Positions 20,851 to 32,479 of a stretch of 64,000 nt of DNA are shown piece by piece (the first letter of the stretch is position 1; each line of letters begins with the position of its first letter). The notes beneath the pieces were generated by a model. The model saw nothing but the letters and a program-made list of their open reading frames with translations. It made no database searches and was not told the DNA's origin. This stretch comes from Beroe forskalii (taxonomy: Eukaryota > Ctenophora > Nuda > Beroida > Beroidae). The position numbers and the translations under genes are program-made. The stretch spans positions 248,001-312,000 of the forward strand of contig WFMF01000007.1 of the NCBI GenBank assembly GCA_011033025.1, given 5' to 3'.

Positions 20851-23800
20851 TTACCTTAGCATAAGCAAAATAGTGGTCCAAGACTATGTTAACAATGAAT
20901 GTAAATTTGTAAGCTACTACTATCATACTCATGGATTCGATGATTGAGTCCAGAGAGTCTCATGTTCCAGTAGTCTTGAGGGAGTAGGGAGTCACAGAGT
21001 TCATCCTCAACTTGCTGGTCAATGAGGGTTTTAATGTGGGCCCAGAGGATGTCAGCGAAGGAGGAACAAACCGGCATCATAGCTGAAATATTAGCAGTTA
21101 TAGAAAGGATAAGTCAATGACACAAGCAACTTGATTCAAAGATAGTGATTTGGACACCTATATCTCTGGATAATAAAACGAATATGAAAGATGACCGACC
21201 TACCTTTAGGTTTCCTGACAAGGCCCCCATAAGGCCCGTTCTCAGTTGATATACCATCACTGTTACAGTAGTCCCAACAGCAGCTCTTCCATAAGGCGCA
21301 GAAGGTTGCCCTCAACTGCCTCACTGATGGGAGTTGGTAAGGTGAATGTCGTGTTCGGGAGCACAGTTTGAAATTGATACCTTACTTCAGAAGTATACTT
21401 CAGAAGTATGAAAAATCTTTTAATCTTAAAGTTGGGAACATTTGTTCAAAGTTTGAAGAGAAGTTAGGACTAGTTAGGGGGAGGTAGGCAACTTTTATGG
21501 CAAACTTTGGCAAACACTTTTTTGGCAAACTCAAAAAAGTGGAAGCATTTGCCAAAGTTTGCCAAAGTTTGCCAAAAATAAACACCTTTTGAGCACTTTG
21601 GCAACACTTTAGGTACCCATAATGTGCTTTTCAAGGATGCTGAATCGATTCCCAAGGTCTGTTTCACATTTTGACGTTATCCAGAAGCTGTAGCACAGAC
21701 ACATCCACATTGAATTGAGTAGAAGGCTACAGTAACAAATATACGATATTTCATTGCCTCTTACTTTAAGTTTTATGCATTTAAGTACTAAGTAGTCCGA
21801 TCAAACCATTGTATAAAGCCCTAAAACCGAAGTATCCACGCTTCATAAGTCTGTTCCAGCCGAATAAAAATCAATAGTAAGGCCCTACCATGACCACTGA
21901 GCCTAGAAGAGGCTTACTGAAGACTAGTGGAGGCTGAGTGGAGCCTAGTGGAGGCTGTGTGTAGCCTAGAGGAGGCTGTGAGGAGCCTAAAAGAGGCTTA
22001 CTTAAGACTATTGGAAGCTGTGGTGAGCCTAGTCGAGGCCTGTTGAGCCTAGTGGAGGCTGAGTGGAGCCTAGTGGAGGCTGAGTGGAGCCTAGTGGAGG
22101 CTGAGTGGAGCCAAGTGGAGGCTGAGTGGAGCCTAGTGGAGGCTGAGTGGAGCCTAGTGGAGGCTGAGTGGAGCCTAGTGGAAGCTGAACGAGCCTAGTA
22201 GAGGCTCTGAAGAGCCCAGTGGTCCACTAGGCTACACTCAGCCCCACTAGGCCTCACTAAGCCTCCATAAGGCTCCACTCAGCCTCCACTAGGCTCGACA
22301 AAAAGCTCGACTAGGCTCACCACAGCCTCCACTAGTCTTGAGTAAGCCTCTTCTAGGCTCCTCACAGCCTCTTCTAAGCTACACACAGCCTCCATTAGGC
22401 TACACTCACTCTCCACTGTGCTCAAATCAGCCTTCACTAGTTGTAGTAGAGCCTAGAGGCTGAGTGGAGTCTAGTGGAGCCTTCGTGTAGCCTAGTGGAG
22501 GCTGAGTGGTGCCACACAGCCCTACCAGGCCTCACTCAGCCTCCATTCACTCTCCACTATGCTCCACTCAGCCTTCACTAGTAGTGGGGGCTGTGTGGAA
22601 GCTGAGTGGAGCCTAGTGGAGGCTGTGGGGGGAGCCTAGTAGAGGCCTTATAGTGCCTAGTGGTCCACTAGGCTCCACTCAGCCTCCACAAACCATTGTA
22701 TAAAGCCCTAAAACCGAAGCATCCACGCTTCATAAGTCGTTTCCAGCAGCCTAAAATCAATAGTAAGGTCCTACCATGACGACCGAGCCTAGAAGAGGCT
22801 TACTGAAGACTAGTGGAGGCTGAGTGGAGCCTAGTGGAGGCTGTGAGGAGCCTAAAAGAGGCTTACTTAAGACTATTGGAAGCTGTGGTGAGCCTAGTCG
22901 AGGCTTTGTCGAGCCTAGTGGAGGCTGAGTGGAGCCAAGTGGAGGCTGAGTGGAGCCTAGGGGAAGCTGAAGGAGCCTAGTAGAGGCTCTGAAGAGCCCA
23001 GTGGTCCACAAGGCTACACTCAGCCCTACTAGGCCTCACTCAGCCTCCATAAGGCTCCACTCAGCCTCCACTAGGCACCACTTAGCCTCCACTAGGCTCA
23101 ACAAAGCCTCGACTAGGCTCACCACAGCCCCCACTAGTCTTCAGTAAGCCTCTTCTAGGCTCCTCACAGCCTCTTCTAAGCTACACACAGCCTCCATTAG
23201 GCTCCATTCACTCTCCACTATGCTCAACTCAGCCTTCACTAATTGTAGTGGAGGCTGAGTGGAGCCTGCGTGTAGCCTAGAGGAGGCTGTGGGGAGCCTA
23301 GTCGAGGCTTTGTAGAGCCTAGTGGAGACTGTGTGGAGCCCAGCGGAGGCTGAGTGGTGCCTAGTGGAGGTTTTGTCGAGCCTAGTTGAGGCTGAGTGGT
23401 GCCACACAGCCCTACTAGGCCTCACTCAGCCTCCACTCACTCTCCACTATGCTCCACTCAGCCTTCACTAGTAGTGGGGGCTGTGGAAGCTGAGTGGAGC
23501 CTAGTGGAGGCTGTGGGGAGCCTAGTAGACTAGTAGAGACTAGATGCCTTGTAGTGCTTAGTGGTCAACTAGGCTCCACTCAGCCTCCACCAGGCCTCAC
23601 TCAGCCTCCACCAGGCTACACCCAATCTCCACTATGCTCCACCCAGCCTACACTAATAGTGGAGGCTCTGTGGAGCTTAGTGGAGGCTGAGTGGAGATTA
23701 GTGGAGGCTGTGTGGAGCCTAGTGGAGACTGAGTGGATCCTAGTGGACCACTAGGTTCTACAAGGCCTCTACTAGGCTCCCCACAACTCAGCCTCCACAC

Positions 23801-24993
23801 AGCATCCACTACTAGTGAAGGCTGAGTGGAGCATAGTGGAGAGTGAGTGGAAGCTGAGTGAGGCCTAGTAGGGCTGTGTGGCACCACTCAGCCTCCACTA
23901 GGCTCCACTCAATAGCTCAATCTCCACTATGCTCCACTCAGCCTTCACTAATAGTGGAGGCTGTGTGGAGTCTAGTGGAGGCTGAGTCGTACCTAGTAGA
24001 GGCTGAGTGGAGCCTAGTGGAGGCCAGTGGAGGCTGAGTGGAGGCCAGCGGAGGCTGAGTGTCTCCAGCCTCTACTGGGCTCCACACAGCCTCCACTACT
24101 AGTTAACGCTGAGTGGAGCCTCGTGGAGAGTGAGTGGATCCTAATGAAGGCTTTGTGGAGCCTAGTGGAGGCTGAGTGGAGCCTAGTGGAGGCTCTGTGG
24201 AGCCTGGTGGAGGCTCTGTGGAGCCTAGTGGAGGCTCTGTGGAGCCTGGTGGAGGCTCTGTGGAGCCTAGTGGAGGCTGAGTAGTACCTAATGGAGGCTG
24301 AGTGGAGCCAAGTGAAGGCTGAGTGGAGCCTGGTGGAGGCTGTGTTGAGCCTAGTGGAGGCTGTGTGGAGCCTAGTGGAGGCTGAGTAGAGCCTAGTAGA
24401 GGCTTAGTAGAGCCTGGTGGAGGCTGAGTGGTGGCCTAGTAGAGCCTAGTGGAGGCTGCCTGGAGCCTAGTGGAGTCATTTGGAGGCTGAGTGGAGCCTA
24501 GTGGAGCCTCCATGAAAATGTTACATTTCAGTTTCCGTGGAGGCTTAGCCTCCACTTAGCCTCCACTCAGCCTCCATGGATGCTAATGGTACCATTTTGC
24601 CCAAGACACGTTAGCAGATGAACTGGTAAGAGATAAGTAGATAGTAGATACATGGATCCATGCCTGGGAATTATAAATCTCTTTTCTCGAACCAAAATGT
24701 TCTCGAAATTTCTAAACCTGGTCCTTTAGCCACAGGATACCTTTTTGAAAACAAAACGGTGCTTGGAGGGGAAAGGTTCAGGCGTAAAGCCTCGAAGGGG
24801 AAGGTCTGAATGAAATTTATCATTGGAAATCGATTCAGCTCCTTAGAAAACCATTATGCACATGTCCTGCATGCACTGTGGACAACAAATCAGAAATTAA
24901 AAATTTTGGAGTATTTTTTGGCAAACTTTGGCAAATTTTGGCAAACTTTGAACTATGGCAAACTTTGGCAAACACTTTTTTTGGCAAACTCCA
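20851..24993. repeat. Right arm of large palindrome
   Basis: Reverse complement of 15035-19235. It carries relics of Nup107 exon 7 (about 20923-21080) and exon 6 (about 21207-21330) on the minus strand. Both are damaged: exon 6 has a short deletion after the EGN codons and exon 7 a 2-bp loss in a CT run. Confidence 0.8.
20923..21330 (-). pseudogene. NUP107: Nup107 exon 6-7 relics in the palindrome arm
   Basis: The minus strand encodes MMPVCSSFADILWAHIK at 21080-20923, and the exon 6 region with [15 protein letters not shown] at about 21330-21207. Indels break both frames. They exist only because the palindrome copied them and have no other exons in register. Confidence 0.75.
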
Positions 24994-25041
24994 AAAAAGT
25001 GGAAGCGTTTGCCAAAGTTTGCCAAAGTTTGCCTACCCCCC
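21477..25041 (-). mobile_element. Minisatellite-bearing element (copy E2), both ends present
   Basis: This is the inverted counterpart of E1 with both termini. Left is GGGGGAGGTAGGCAA and right is GTTTGCCTACCCCCC, an imperfect terminal inverted repeat. Clusters of TTTGGCAAAC follow inside each end, then conserved blocks that include GCTGAATCGATT, then the 21-bp minisatellite (about 21900-24590). There is no ORF that could be a transposase. Only E2 extends past the palindrome arm on the outer side, so it gives the true outer end of the element. Confidence 0.6.
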
Positions 25042-25304
25042 TTCATAAATGTCTTAAATGATATGATAAAAAGTCACATTGAATAGTTTAAAGTAAGTAA
25101 CTAATTAATAAATAGGTACTAAGGTACGTACCTACATTGGGTCTTTAGTGATCACTGATCAGTGACTCTACCACTGCTACTACTAAACGGGGGACGGATC
25201 AACAGGCGAGTTTCAGACAGAAACCCCAGCTCGGGACCTCCTGATTGAGGTCTCAGGTGATCTTTGAACTTTTGCTAGAGCTATCACTGATCAGTGAACT
25301 TTTG

Positions 25305-25389
25305 TCAGAGAATCATTGAACTGTCCCATGTCGGAATGGTCAATCACGTGGTGACAGCTGCTCCACCCACTGAGCTATCTCAGGGAGAG
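25305..25389 (-). repeat. tRNA-like sequence (SINE head or tRNA relic)
   Basis: The minus strand has a good A box (TAGCTCAGTGGGTGGAGCAG) and a degenerate B box (AGTTCAATGATT). It lies head to head with a second tRNA-like unit on the plus strand a few bases away. The anticodon arm cannot be folded convincingly, so a working tRNA is unlikely. Confidence 0.45.
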
Positions 25390-25393
25390 AAAA

Positions 25394-25470
25394 GGAGACA
25401 GCTCAATAGGTAGAGCAGCTGTCCCGGCATGCAGACAGTCGAGAGTTCAAATCCTGGTGTCACGCCGTCA
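25394..25470 (+). repeat. tRNA-like sequence (SINE head)
   Basis: An A box (AGCTCAATAGGTAGAGCAG) and a B box (GAGTTCAAATCC) are spaced as in tRNA genes. The acceptor stem does not close. A tRNA-derived SINE, with 25470-25620 as its body, is the best reading. Confidence 0.5.
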
Positions 25471-25619
25471 GGGTCGTTATTTAACTAATTACTTAATTAG
25501 TTGATTATTTAGTCCCCACGTTGTCATGGAGGCCTCCCTCTGGGGCTTTGGGCGTTCTGGAGACTTTCTCTCGCAGGTCCATTGCCATTATAGAGTTTTA
25601 ATAGTACATCCTTTAATAG

Positions 25620-26610
25620 TACATAGATAGGAGTTCTGGATCCCTAATGCAGATTAGTGAACTGGTTTTAGAGTGGAGTAAATGAAGGTAGATTGATCAG
25701 TAAACTGGTGTCAGAGTGAATTAGCGTAGATTGATCAGTGAATTGGTGTTAAAATGACCAGTAAAATAGCGTCAGATTGATCCGTAATCGACTGTCAAAG
25801 TTATCAGTAAATTAACATCAGATTGATCAGAGAACTGGTGTCTGATTGTCTAAATACCTAAATGTCTAAGCTGAAGACGATAATCACAAGATTTTCGAAA
25901 GCTTCTGATTACAATTATCTCGTATGAATTATTTCGTTTAATAAACTTCAATCTCTTGAGTTGTAAGTGATAAGTAAATCGGTGTCAGATTGGTTAGTTA
26001 TCCATAAATTAGCGTCAGATTGATCAGTTATCGTTCGTTTCACTTCGCTGAGCTAAGAAGAGAATAAAAGAATAAAGAACATTATTCATTCTATTGATCA
26101 GTTATCGGCTGTCGAAGTCATCAGTAAATTACCATCAGATTGATCATGGAGAACTGGTGTCTAATTGTCTAAATGTCTAAGTGACAAGACTCAGGCATTC
26201 GGCTGTTGTCAGTCCAAAGAACTGAGTTGAGGCTGGAGCCTCGCGCCTATGTTCATCGATGAAGATAGGCGCGAGGCTCCAGCCTCAACTCAGTTCTTTG
26301 AACTGACAACAGCCGAATGCCTGAGTCTTGTCTAAGGACAACTAAATCGTAGATCAGAGTAAGATTGATAATAGTGAATTGGTGTCTCAGTGATCTATAA
26401 ATCAGCGTGGATCGATCAGTCAACTGGTGTCAAAGTGATCAGTAAATTACTGAATTAGCATCAGATTGGTTAGTGAATTGGCTAATTGGTGCCTCAGTGT
26501 TCGTTAAATTGCCAAAATCAGTGAACTGGTTTTCACATTGATACGTAGATTAAAGCGTCACTTGATTAGTGAACAGGAGTCAAAGTAACAGTAAATTTCA
26601 GATTGTCTGG
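25620..26610. repeat. Degenerate short repeats based on ATTGATCAGTGAACTGG
   Basis: Phrases such as GATCAGTGAACTGGTGTC and CAGTAAATTAGCGTCAGATT recur throughout at irregular 20-60 bp intervals. A few more occur at 31855-31930 and 32165-32230. No coding potential is seen. Confidence 0.6.
26183..26332. repeat. 150-bp near-perfect palindrome
   Basis: The arms 26183-26250 and 26265-26332 (68 nt each) are complementary with one mismatch. Even the 14-nt centre contains TTCATCGATGAA. The transcript would fold into a nearly perfect hairpin. TAAG stands next to both outer ends and could be a target duplication. A fold-back transposon and a hairpin-RNA locus are both possible. Confidence 0.9.
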
Positions 26611-26835
26611 TCAGTATATGCAAAAATAGGCTCATCTGTGCAAAAATTCAGGAACTTATCCCGCTATGTTATTTGTGCTTCTTATCATGTTAGAAAACAT
26701 ATAAGCCCAGGAGTATTGAAAAATACCTTGGGGAAACTCGAAAATTGACCACGCCCTTTTCCGACCGTGGGAAAATTTATCGATCACAGAGAAAATAAAT
26801 TTATTGACATATATAGCATGATGGGTGTCTAAACC
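26605..26835. repeat. Block P (first copy) next to the 162-bp satellite
   Basis: The same block occurs at 30520-30720 (inverted) and 38480-38700. It includes the hairpin-forming CCACGCCCTTTTCCGACCGT region and always lies at the end of a 162-bp satellite run. It is non-coding; the 60-residue frame found in all three copies has no recognised domain. Confidence 0.7.
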
Positions 26836-27645
26836 CATGTTTTTTGGGACGCTGAATCGATTGCAAGGGTTATTTTTAGTCTCTGACCATCATATAAGTC
26901 ATTAGTGACCACGCCCACCCTTTAGCGTGGGAATTTTTGAGTCATTTTCACATGATATTTTTCCAAATCAAACTGTGGCATGTTAGGTGTCTAAACCCAT
27001 GTTTTTTGGGACGCTGAATCGATTGCAAGTGTTACTTTTAGTCTCTGACCATCACATAAGTCATTATTGACCACGCCCACCCTTAAGTGTGGGAATTTTT
27101 GAGTCATTTTCACATGATATTTTTCCAAATCAAACTGTGGCATGTTAGGTGTCTAACCCCATGTTTTTTGGGACGCTGAATCGATTGCAAGTGTTATTTT
27201 TAGTCTCTGACCATCACATAAGTCATTATTGACCACGCCCACCCTTTAGCATGGGAATTTTTGAGTCATTTTCACATGATATATTTCCAAATCAAACTGT
27301 GGCATGTTAGGTGTCTAAACCCATGTTTTTTGGGACGCTGAATCGATTGCAAGTGTTACTTTTAGTCTCTGACCATCACATAAGTCATTATTGACCACGC
27401 CCACCCTTTAGTGTGGGAATTTTTGAGTCATTTTCACATGATATTTTTCCAAATCAAACTGTGGCATGTTAGGTGTCTAACCCCATGTTTTTTGGGACGC
27501 TGAATCGATTGCAAGGTCTATTTTTAGTCTCTGACCATCATATAAGTCATTAGTGACCACGCCCACCCTTTAGCTTGGGAATTTCTGAGTCATTTTCACA
27601 TGCTGTATTTTCAAACCAAGCAACACACAAGTCACAAATCTTCTT
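26836..27645. repeat. 162-bp satellite, five units
   Basis: The landmark GCTGAATCGATTGCAAG occurs at 26851, 27013, 27175, 27337 and 27499, exactly 162 bp apart each time. Every unit has GACCACGCCCACCCTTTAGC and GAGTCATTTTCACATGATAT. The run is cut at about 27665 by a fragment of the minisatellite-bearing element. Confidence 0.9.
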
Positions 27646-27675
27646 TCATCAGTAGGGCAATTCATTACTTTAAGT

Positions 27676-28080
27676 GTTATGGCAAACTTTGCCAAACACT
27701 TTTTTTGGCAAACTCCAAAAAAGTGGAAGCATTTGCCAAAGTTTGCCAAAAATTAAACACCTTTTTGAGCACTTTTGCAACAATTTAGGTACCAATATTA
27801 TGATTTTCAAGGATGAGGAATCGATTCCCAAGGTCTGTTTAACATTTTGACGTTATCCAGAGTCTGTAGCAGAGACCACAGAGAATAGAGTATGAGGCTA
27901 CAGTAACAAATACGATATTTCATATCCTCTTACTTAAAGCTTTATGCATTCAAGTACTACGTAGTCCGATCAAACCGTTGTATTAAGCCCTCAAACCGAA
28001 GCATGCACGCTACATTAGTCTGTTCTAGCAGCCTAAAATCAATAGTAAGGCCCCACTGTGACCATTGACCAGTTTCCATG
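27676..28080. mobile_element. End fragment of the minisatellite-bearing element (copy E3)
   Basis: It matches the 21490-21900 region of E2: the TTTGGCAAAC cluster, then GAATCGATTCCCAAGGTCTG, then the block before the minisatellite. It has no opposite end of its own and runs straight into a minisatellite. Confidence 0.7.
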
Positions 28081-29715
28081 GATTCATCCTCAGCTGTGTG
28101 GAGGCGAGTGGAGGCTGTGTGGAGCCATTCATGCTCCACCAGGCTCCACTCAGCCTCTACTAGGCTCCACTCAGCCTCCAATAGGCTCCACATAGCCTCC
28201 ATAGGCTCAACTCAGCCTTTACTAGTAGTGGAGGCTCAGTGGTGCCAAGTGGAGGCTGAGTGGAGCCTAGTAGAGGCTGAGTGGAGACTAGTGGAGAGCC
28301 GAGGGGAGGATGTTTGGAGCCTAGTGGAGGTTTAGCGGTGTCTAGTGGAAGCTGAGTGGTGTCCACTGTCTAGTGGAAGCTCAGTGAAGCCTAGTGGAGG
28401 CTGTGTGGAGCCTAGTGGAGGCTGTGTGGAGCCTAGCAGAGGCTGTGTGGAGACTAGTGGAGAGCCGAGGGGAGGATGTTTGGAGCCTAGTGGAGGTTTA
28501 GCGGTGTCTAGTGGAAGCTGAGTGGTGTCTACTGTCTAGTGGAAGCTCAGTGAAGACTAGTGGAGGCTCTGTGGAGCCAATTGGAGGCTGAGTGGAGCCT
28601 AGTAGAGGCTGAGTGGAGACTAGTGGAGAGCCGAGGGGAGGCTGTTTGGAGCCTAGTGGAAGTTTAGCAGTGTCTAGTGGGAGCTGAGTGGTGTCTACTG
28701 TCTAGTGGAAGCTCAGTGAAGACTAGTGGAGGCTCTTTGGAGCCTAGTGGAGGCTGAGTGGAGCCAAATGGAGGCTGGCTGGAGCTTGGTGGAGGCTGAG
28801 TGGAGCATGAGTGATGCCTAGTGGAGGCTGTGTGGAGCCTAGTGGCGGCTCTGTGGAGCCAAGTGGAGGCTGAGTGGAGCCTAGTAGAGGCTGAGTGGAG
28901 ACTAGTGGAGAGCCGAGGGGAGGCTGTTTGGAGCCTAGTGGAGGTTTAGCGGTGTCTAGTGGAAGCTGAGTGGTGTCTAATGTCTAGTGGAAGCTCAGCG
29001 AAGACTAGTGGAGGCTCTTTGGAGCCTAGTGGAGGCTGAGTGGAGCCTAGTAGAGGCTGAGTGGAGACTAGTGGAGAGCCGAGGGGAGGCTGTTTTTAGC
29101 CTATTGGAGGTTTAGCGGTGTCTAGTGGAAGCTGAGTGGTGTTTAGTGTTTACTGTCTAGTGAAAGCTCAGTGAAGACTAGTGGAGACTCTTTGGAGCCT
29201 AGTGGAGGCTGAGTGGAGCTTAGTGGAGGCTGAGTGGAGCCGAATGGAGGCTAAGTGGAGCCTAGTGGAGGCTGGCTGGAGCTTGGTGGAGGCTGAGTGG
29301 AGCATGAGTGAAGCCTAGTGGAGGCTGTGTGGAGCCTAGTGGAGGCTGGCTGGAGCCTGGTGGAGCATGAATGGAGCCTAGTGGAGGCTGTGTGGAGACA
29401 AGTGGAGAGCCGAGGGGAGGCTGTTTGGAGCCTAGTGGAGGTTTAGCGGTGTCTAGTGGAAGCTGAGTGGTGTCTACTGTCTAGTGGAAGCTCAGTGAAG
29501 CCTAGTGGAGGCTGTGTGGACTGTGGAGCCTAGTGTCACAGCCTCCACTAGGCTAACACAGCCACTAGGCTCTCACAGCCTCCACTAGGCTCCACGGAGC
29601 CTCCACTACTAGTAAAGGCTGAGTTGAGCCTAGTGGAGACTGATTGGAGCCTTATGGAGGCTATGTGGAGCCTATTGGAGACTGAGTGGAGGCTGAGTGA
29701 AGCCTAGCATATGTT
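28080..29715. repeat. 21-bp minisatellite array with higher-order repeat
   Basis: It has the same GTGGAGGCTGAGTGGAGCCTA unit as 15460-18170, mostly in one orientation. A higher-order unit of roughly 130-190 bp, marked by AGAGCCGAGGGGAGG, recurs about seven times. No gene is seen. Confidence 0.85.
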
Positions 29716-30720
29716 TGTGTCTCATTGAATTCCCTAATTTTCAGCCCCTTTCTCATTTATTGATACTTGACTGCCATATTTTGCTGGAGCTCGCTTCTGA
29801 ATTCATAACATTCAAATTATTTTGCCTGAAGTTTTAATTACAATTGAAGTTTTTAGTTGCAATACTTTAGATTCGATTCCGTAGTACGATATCCAACATA
29901 ACTCTATTAAAGTATTAACATAATATTGTGTTCAGGATGATTCAGTATGAACTGAGTATCTAACTGGAATGATCCTGTTGCCGTTGGATCTGAAGATCAA
30001 GATTTACCACAAAATAAATTGCCCTACTGATGAAAGAAGATTTGTGACTTGTGTGTTGCTTGGTTTGGAAAAATATCATGTGAAAATGACTCAAAAATTC
30101 CCACACTTAAGGGTGGGCGTGGTCAATAATGACTTATGTGATGGTCAGAGACTAAAAGTAACACTTGCAATCGATTCAGCGTCCCAAAAAACATGGGTTT
30201 AGACACCTAACATGCCACAGTTTGATTTGGAAATATATCATGTGAAAATGACTCAAAAATTCCCATGCTAAAGGGTGGGCGTGGTCAATAATGACTTATG
30301 TGATGGTCAGAGACTAAAAGTAACACTTGCAATCGATTCAGCGTCCCAAAAACATGGGTTTAGACACCTAACATGCCACAGTTTGATTTGGAAAAATATC
30401 ATGTGAAAATGACTCAAAAATTCCCACGCTAAAGGGTGGGCGTGGTCACTAATGACTTATGTGATGGTCGGAGACTAAAAATAACCCTTGCAATCGATTC
30501 AGCGTCCCAAAAAACATGGGTTTAGACACCCATCATGCTATATATGTCAATAAATTTATTTTTTCTGTGATCGATAAATTTTCCCACGGTCGGAAAAGGG
30601 CGTGGTCAATTTTCGAGTTTCCCCAAGGTATTTTTCAATACTCCTGGGCTTATATGTTTTCTAACATGATAAGAAGCACAAATAACATAGCGGGATAAGT
30701 TCCTGAATTTTTGCAGGGTA
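29716..30720. repeat. Inverted composite: linker, three 162-bp units, block P
   Basis: A unique linker (29716-30060) leads to three satellite units in reverse orientation (landmarks at 30171, 30333 and 30494), then to block P (30520-30720). The whole order recurs at 38480-39768 in the other direction, showing that the composite moves or duplicates as one piece. Confidence 0.8.
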
Positions 30721-31060
30721 CATGCGTCAAATGAGAAATTGCCTTTTATCACTTCCTGTACATTGTAAACGATTGAAATCAGTGTAATACGTATTGAAGA
30801 TAACAACATCATGTCCTGACTTAATTCCAATGGCTGTGATAGCTTTAACTCTCAGAAACCACATACATGCAACTGAAAACAAGAATTCCTAGGATATTCA
30901 TGCAATTTTGGAGGCTACTAGTATTGTCCCTATTGAATGACTTCTCAAAATTTTCAGCCTTAGCATAAGTTTACACATCCATTTTCACTCTACAACGTTG
31001 TTTATGATGAACATGCATCTAATTAGGTGCTAATTGGATTTTTGTCCAGCCCACTGTTTT

Positions 31061-31837
31061 GCCCAAATGATCAATATTGAATTTTGACCAAATGATCGCA
31101 GATCATTTGACCCTGAACGTGATCATTTGACCCAATTTTAGTCGATTTTAAAGGCTTTTTCATCCCTTTCACTAAATTTGTGGCTTTTAAATGCATTTAT
31201 AAGTTTATCATGTTATACATGTACCTACTTATGATCATAGGCGATCAGAAATACTTTCAATAATGCCTTTAAAAATAACATAATAGGTAAAATTAATCAA
31301 AAAACCAAAAAATTACATCGGTTGGATCCTCCACGTCTTTCTAATTCTTTGTATATATAAGATATGTACTTTTGAATAGATCTATTGCATTAAATAACTA
31401 ACATTAGGTTTTAAACAGTAGATTTTGCTTGCATTTGTTTAATTTTAGGGATTATTTTGTTGACTATAGATTAAATGGTCATTTTATTCATGTTTTAATC
31501 CATTTCATTAACATAGAACACAAATTACAGCTGGAAAAAAATATTTTCGACTAAAAATTGCAAAATTTAGGGTCAAATGAGTCTACTTAGAGTCAAATGA
31601 TGCGATCATATGACCCTAAAAAGGCACAGATCATTTGACCCTAGCATTTTGAAAGGGGCCTTTTTCATGGGGTCAAATGATAATATCATTATTGGCCATT
31701 CTGAACTTTAAAATGTTACTGGAGGTATCCGAAAATGAGGTAAAATCTATTTAGATGGAGTTTCCATGGAAAACGGAGCCATATATTGATTTACGACGAA
31801 GTCATTACAAATTACATAAACTAGGATCATTTGCCCC
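31061..31837. mobile_element. Element built on GATCATTTGACCC motifs
   Basis: The motif or its complement occurs near 31061, 31085, 31101, 31121, 31570, 31591, 31604, 31629, 31669 and 31825. The outermost forms, GCCCAAATGATC on the left and GATCATTTGCCCC on the right, look like terminal inverted repeats. No ORF is present. It is read as a non-autonomous element with motif clusters near both ends; this is inference. Confidence 0.5.
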
Positions 31838-31984
31838 ATGTCTCCCCTATTTCTGAATGATCAGTAATTTTGTGTCGGATTGATCAATTAACTGGTTACT
31901 GGTGTCTGAGTAATTATTAAATTAGGGAATGGACATTTCACCTCAAATTTGTTTCACCTACGACACTACCTCATGATATTTCCT

Positions 31985-32150
31985 TAATTTGTGCATACGG
32001 GCCAACTATAGGTAGACAACGGTTAGGGTTGGGGTTAGGTTTATGGTTAGGGTAAGTCATGGAGTCAAGGGTTTGGGCAAGGTAAGGGCTATGGTAAGAG
32101 ATAAAGCGCCGTGATGTGAAATGTCTGAGGTTATAAGTCGGGCTCCTTGC
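31985..32150. other. Unassigned spacer with GGGTTAGGGTTAGG-like tract
   Basis: A short run of GGTTAGGGTTGGGGTTAGG and related steps lies at about 32018-32055. It is too short and irregular to be called a telomere array. Nothing else is recognised. Confidence 0.4.
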
Positions 32151-32479
32151 TCTCCTGGTGCCTGAGTCAGTAAATTGATCAGAGAACTGGTGTCAACGTG
32201 ATGAGTAAAATAGTGTCAAACTGATCAGAGAATGCAAAATACCACCGAGGCCGAAGGCCGACGTTTTCATGGAAGGACAAGATTTATATGTATACATGTA
32301 CATTGTACATGATATTGTGTATATTTGTTATTTCATGTCGCACAACACACTCAGTACTACTCCATGAATCCTCAAGCGCATTTCTTAGCCGTAAATCTAA
32401 TTTACACATTCTCTACACTTACACTGTGAAAAACAGTGAAGAGTGTAACGAACTGTCTACTGATTAGATTACAATTTAC

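Noticed and set aside
25394-25470. A functional tRNA gene.
   Set aside because: The acceptor stem does not close and the anticodon arm is poor, although A and B boxes are good.
32018-32055. GGTTAGGGTTGGGGTTAGG as an interstitial telomere.
   Set aside because: Too short and too irregular.
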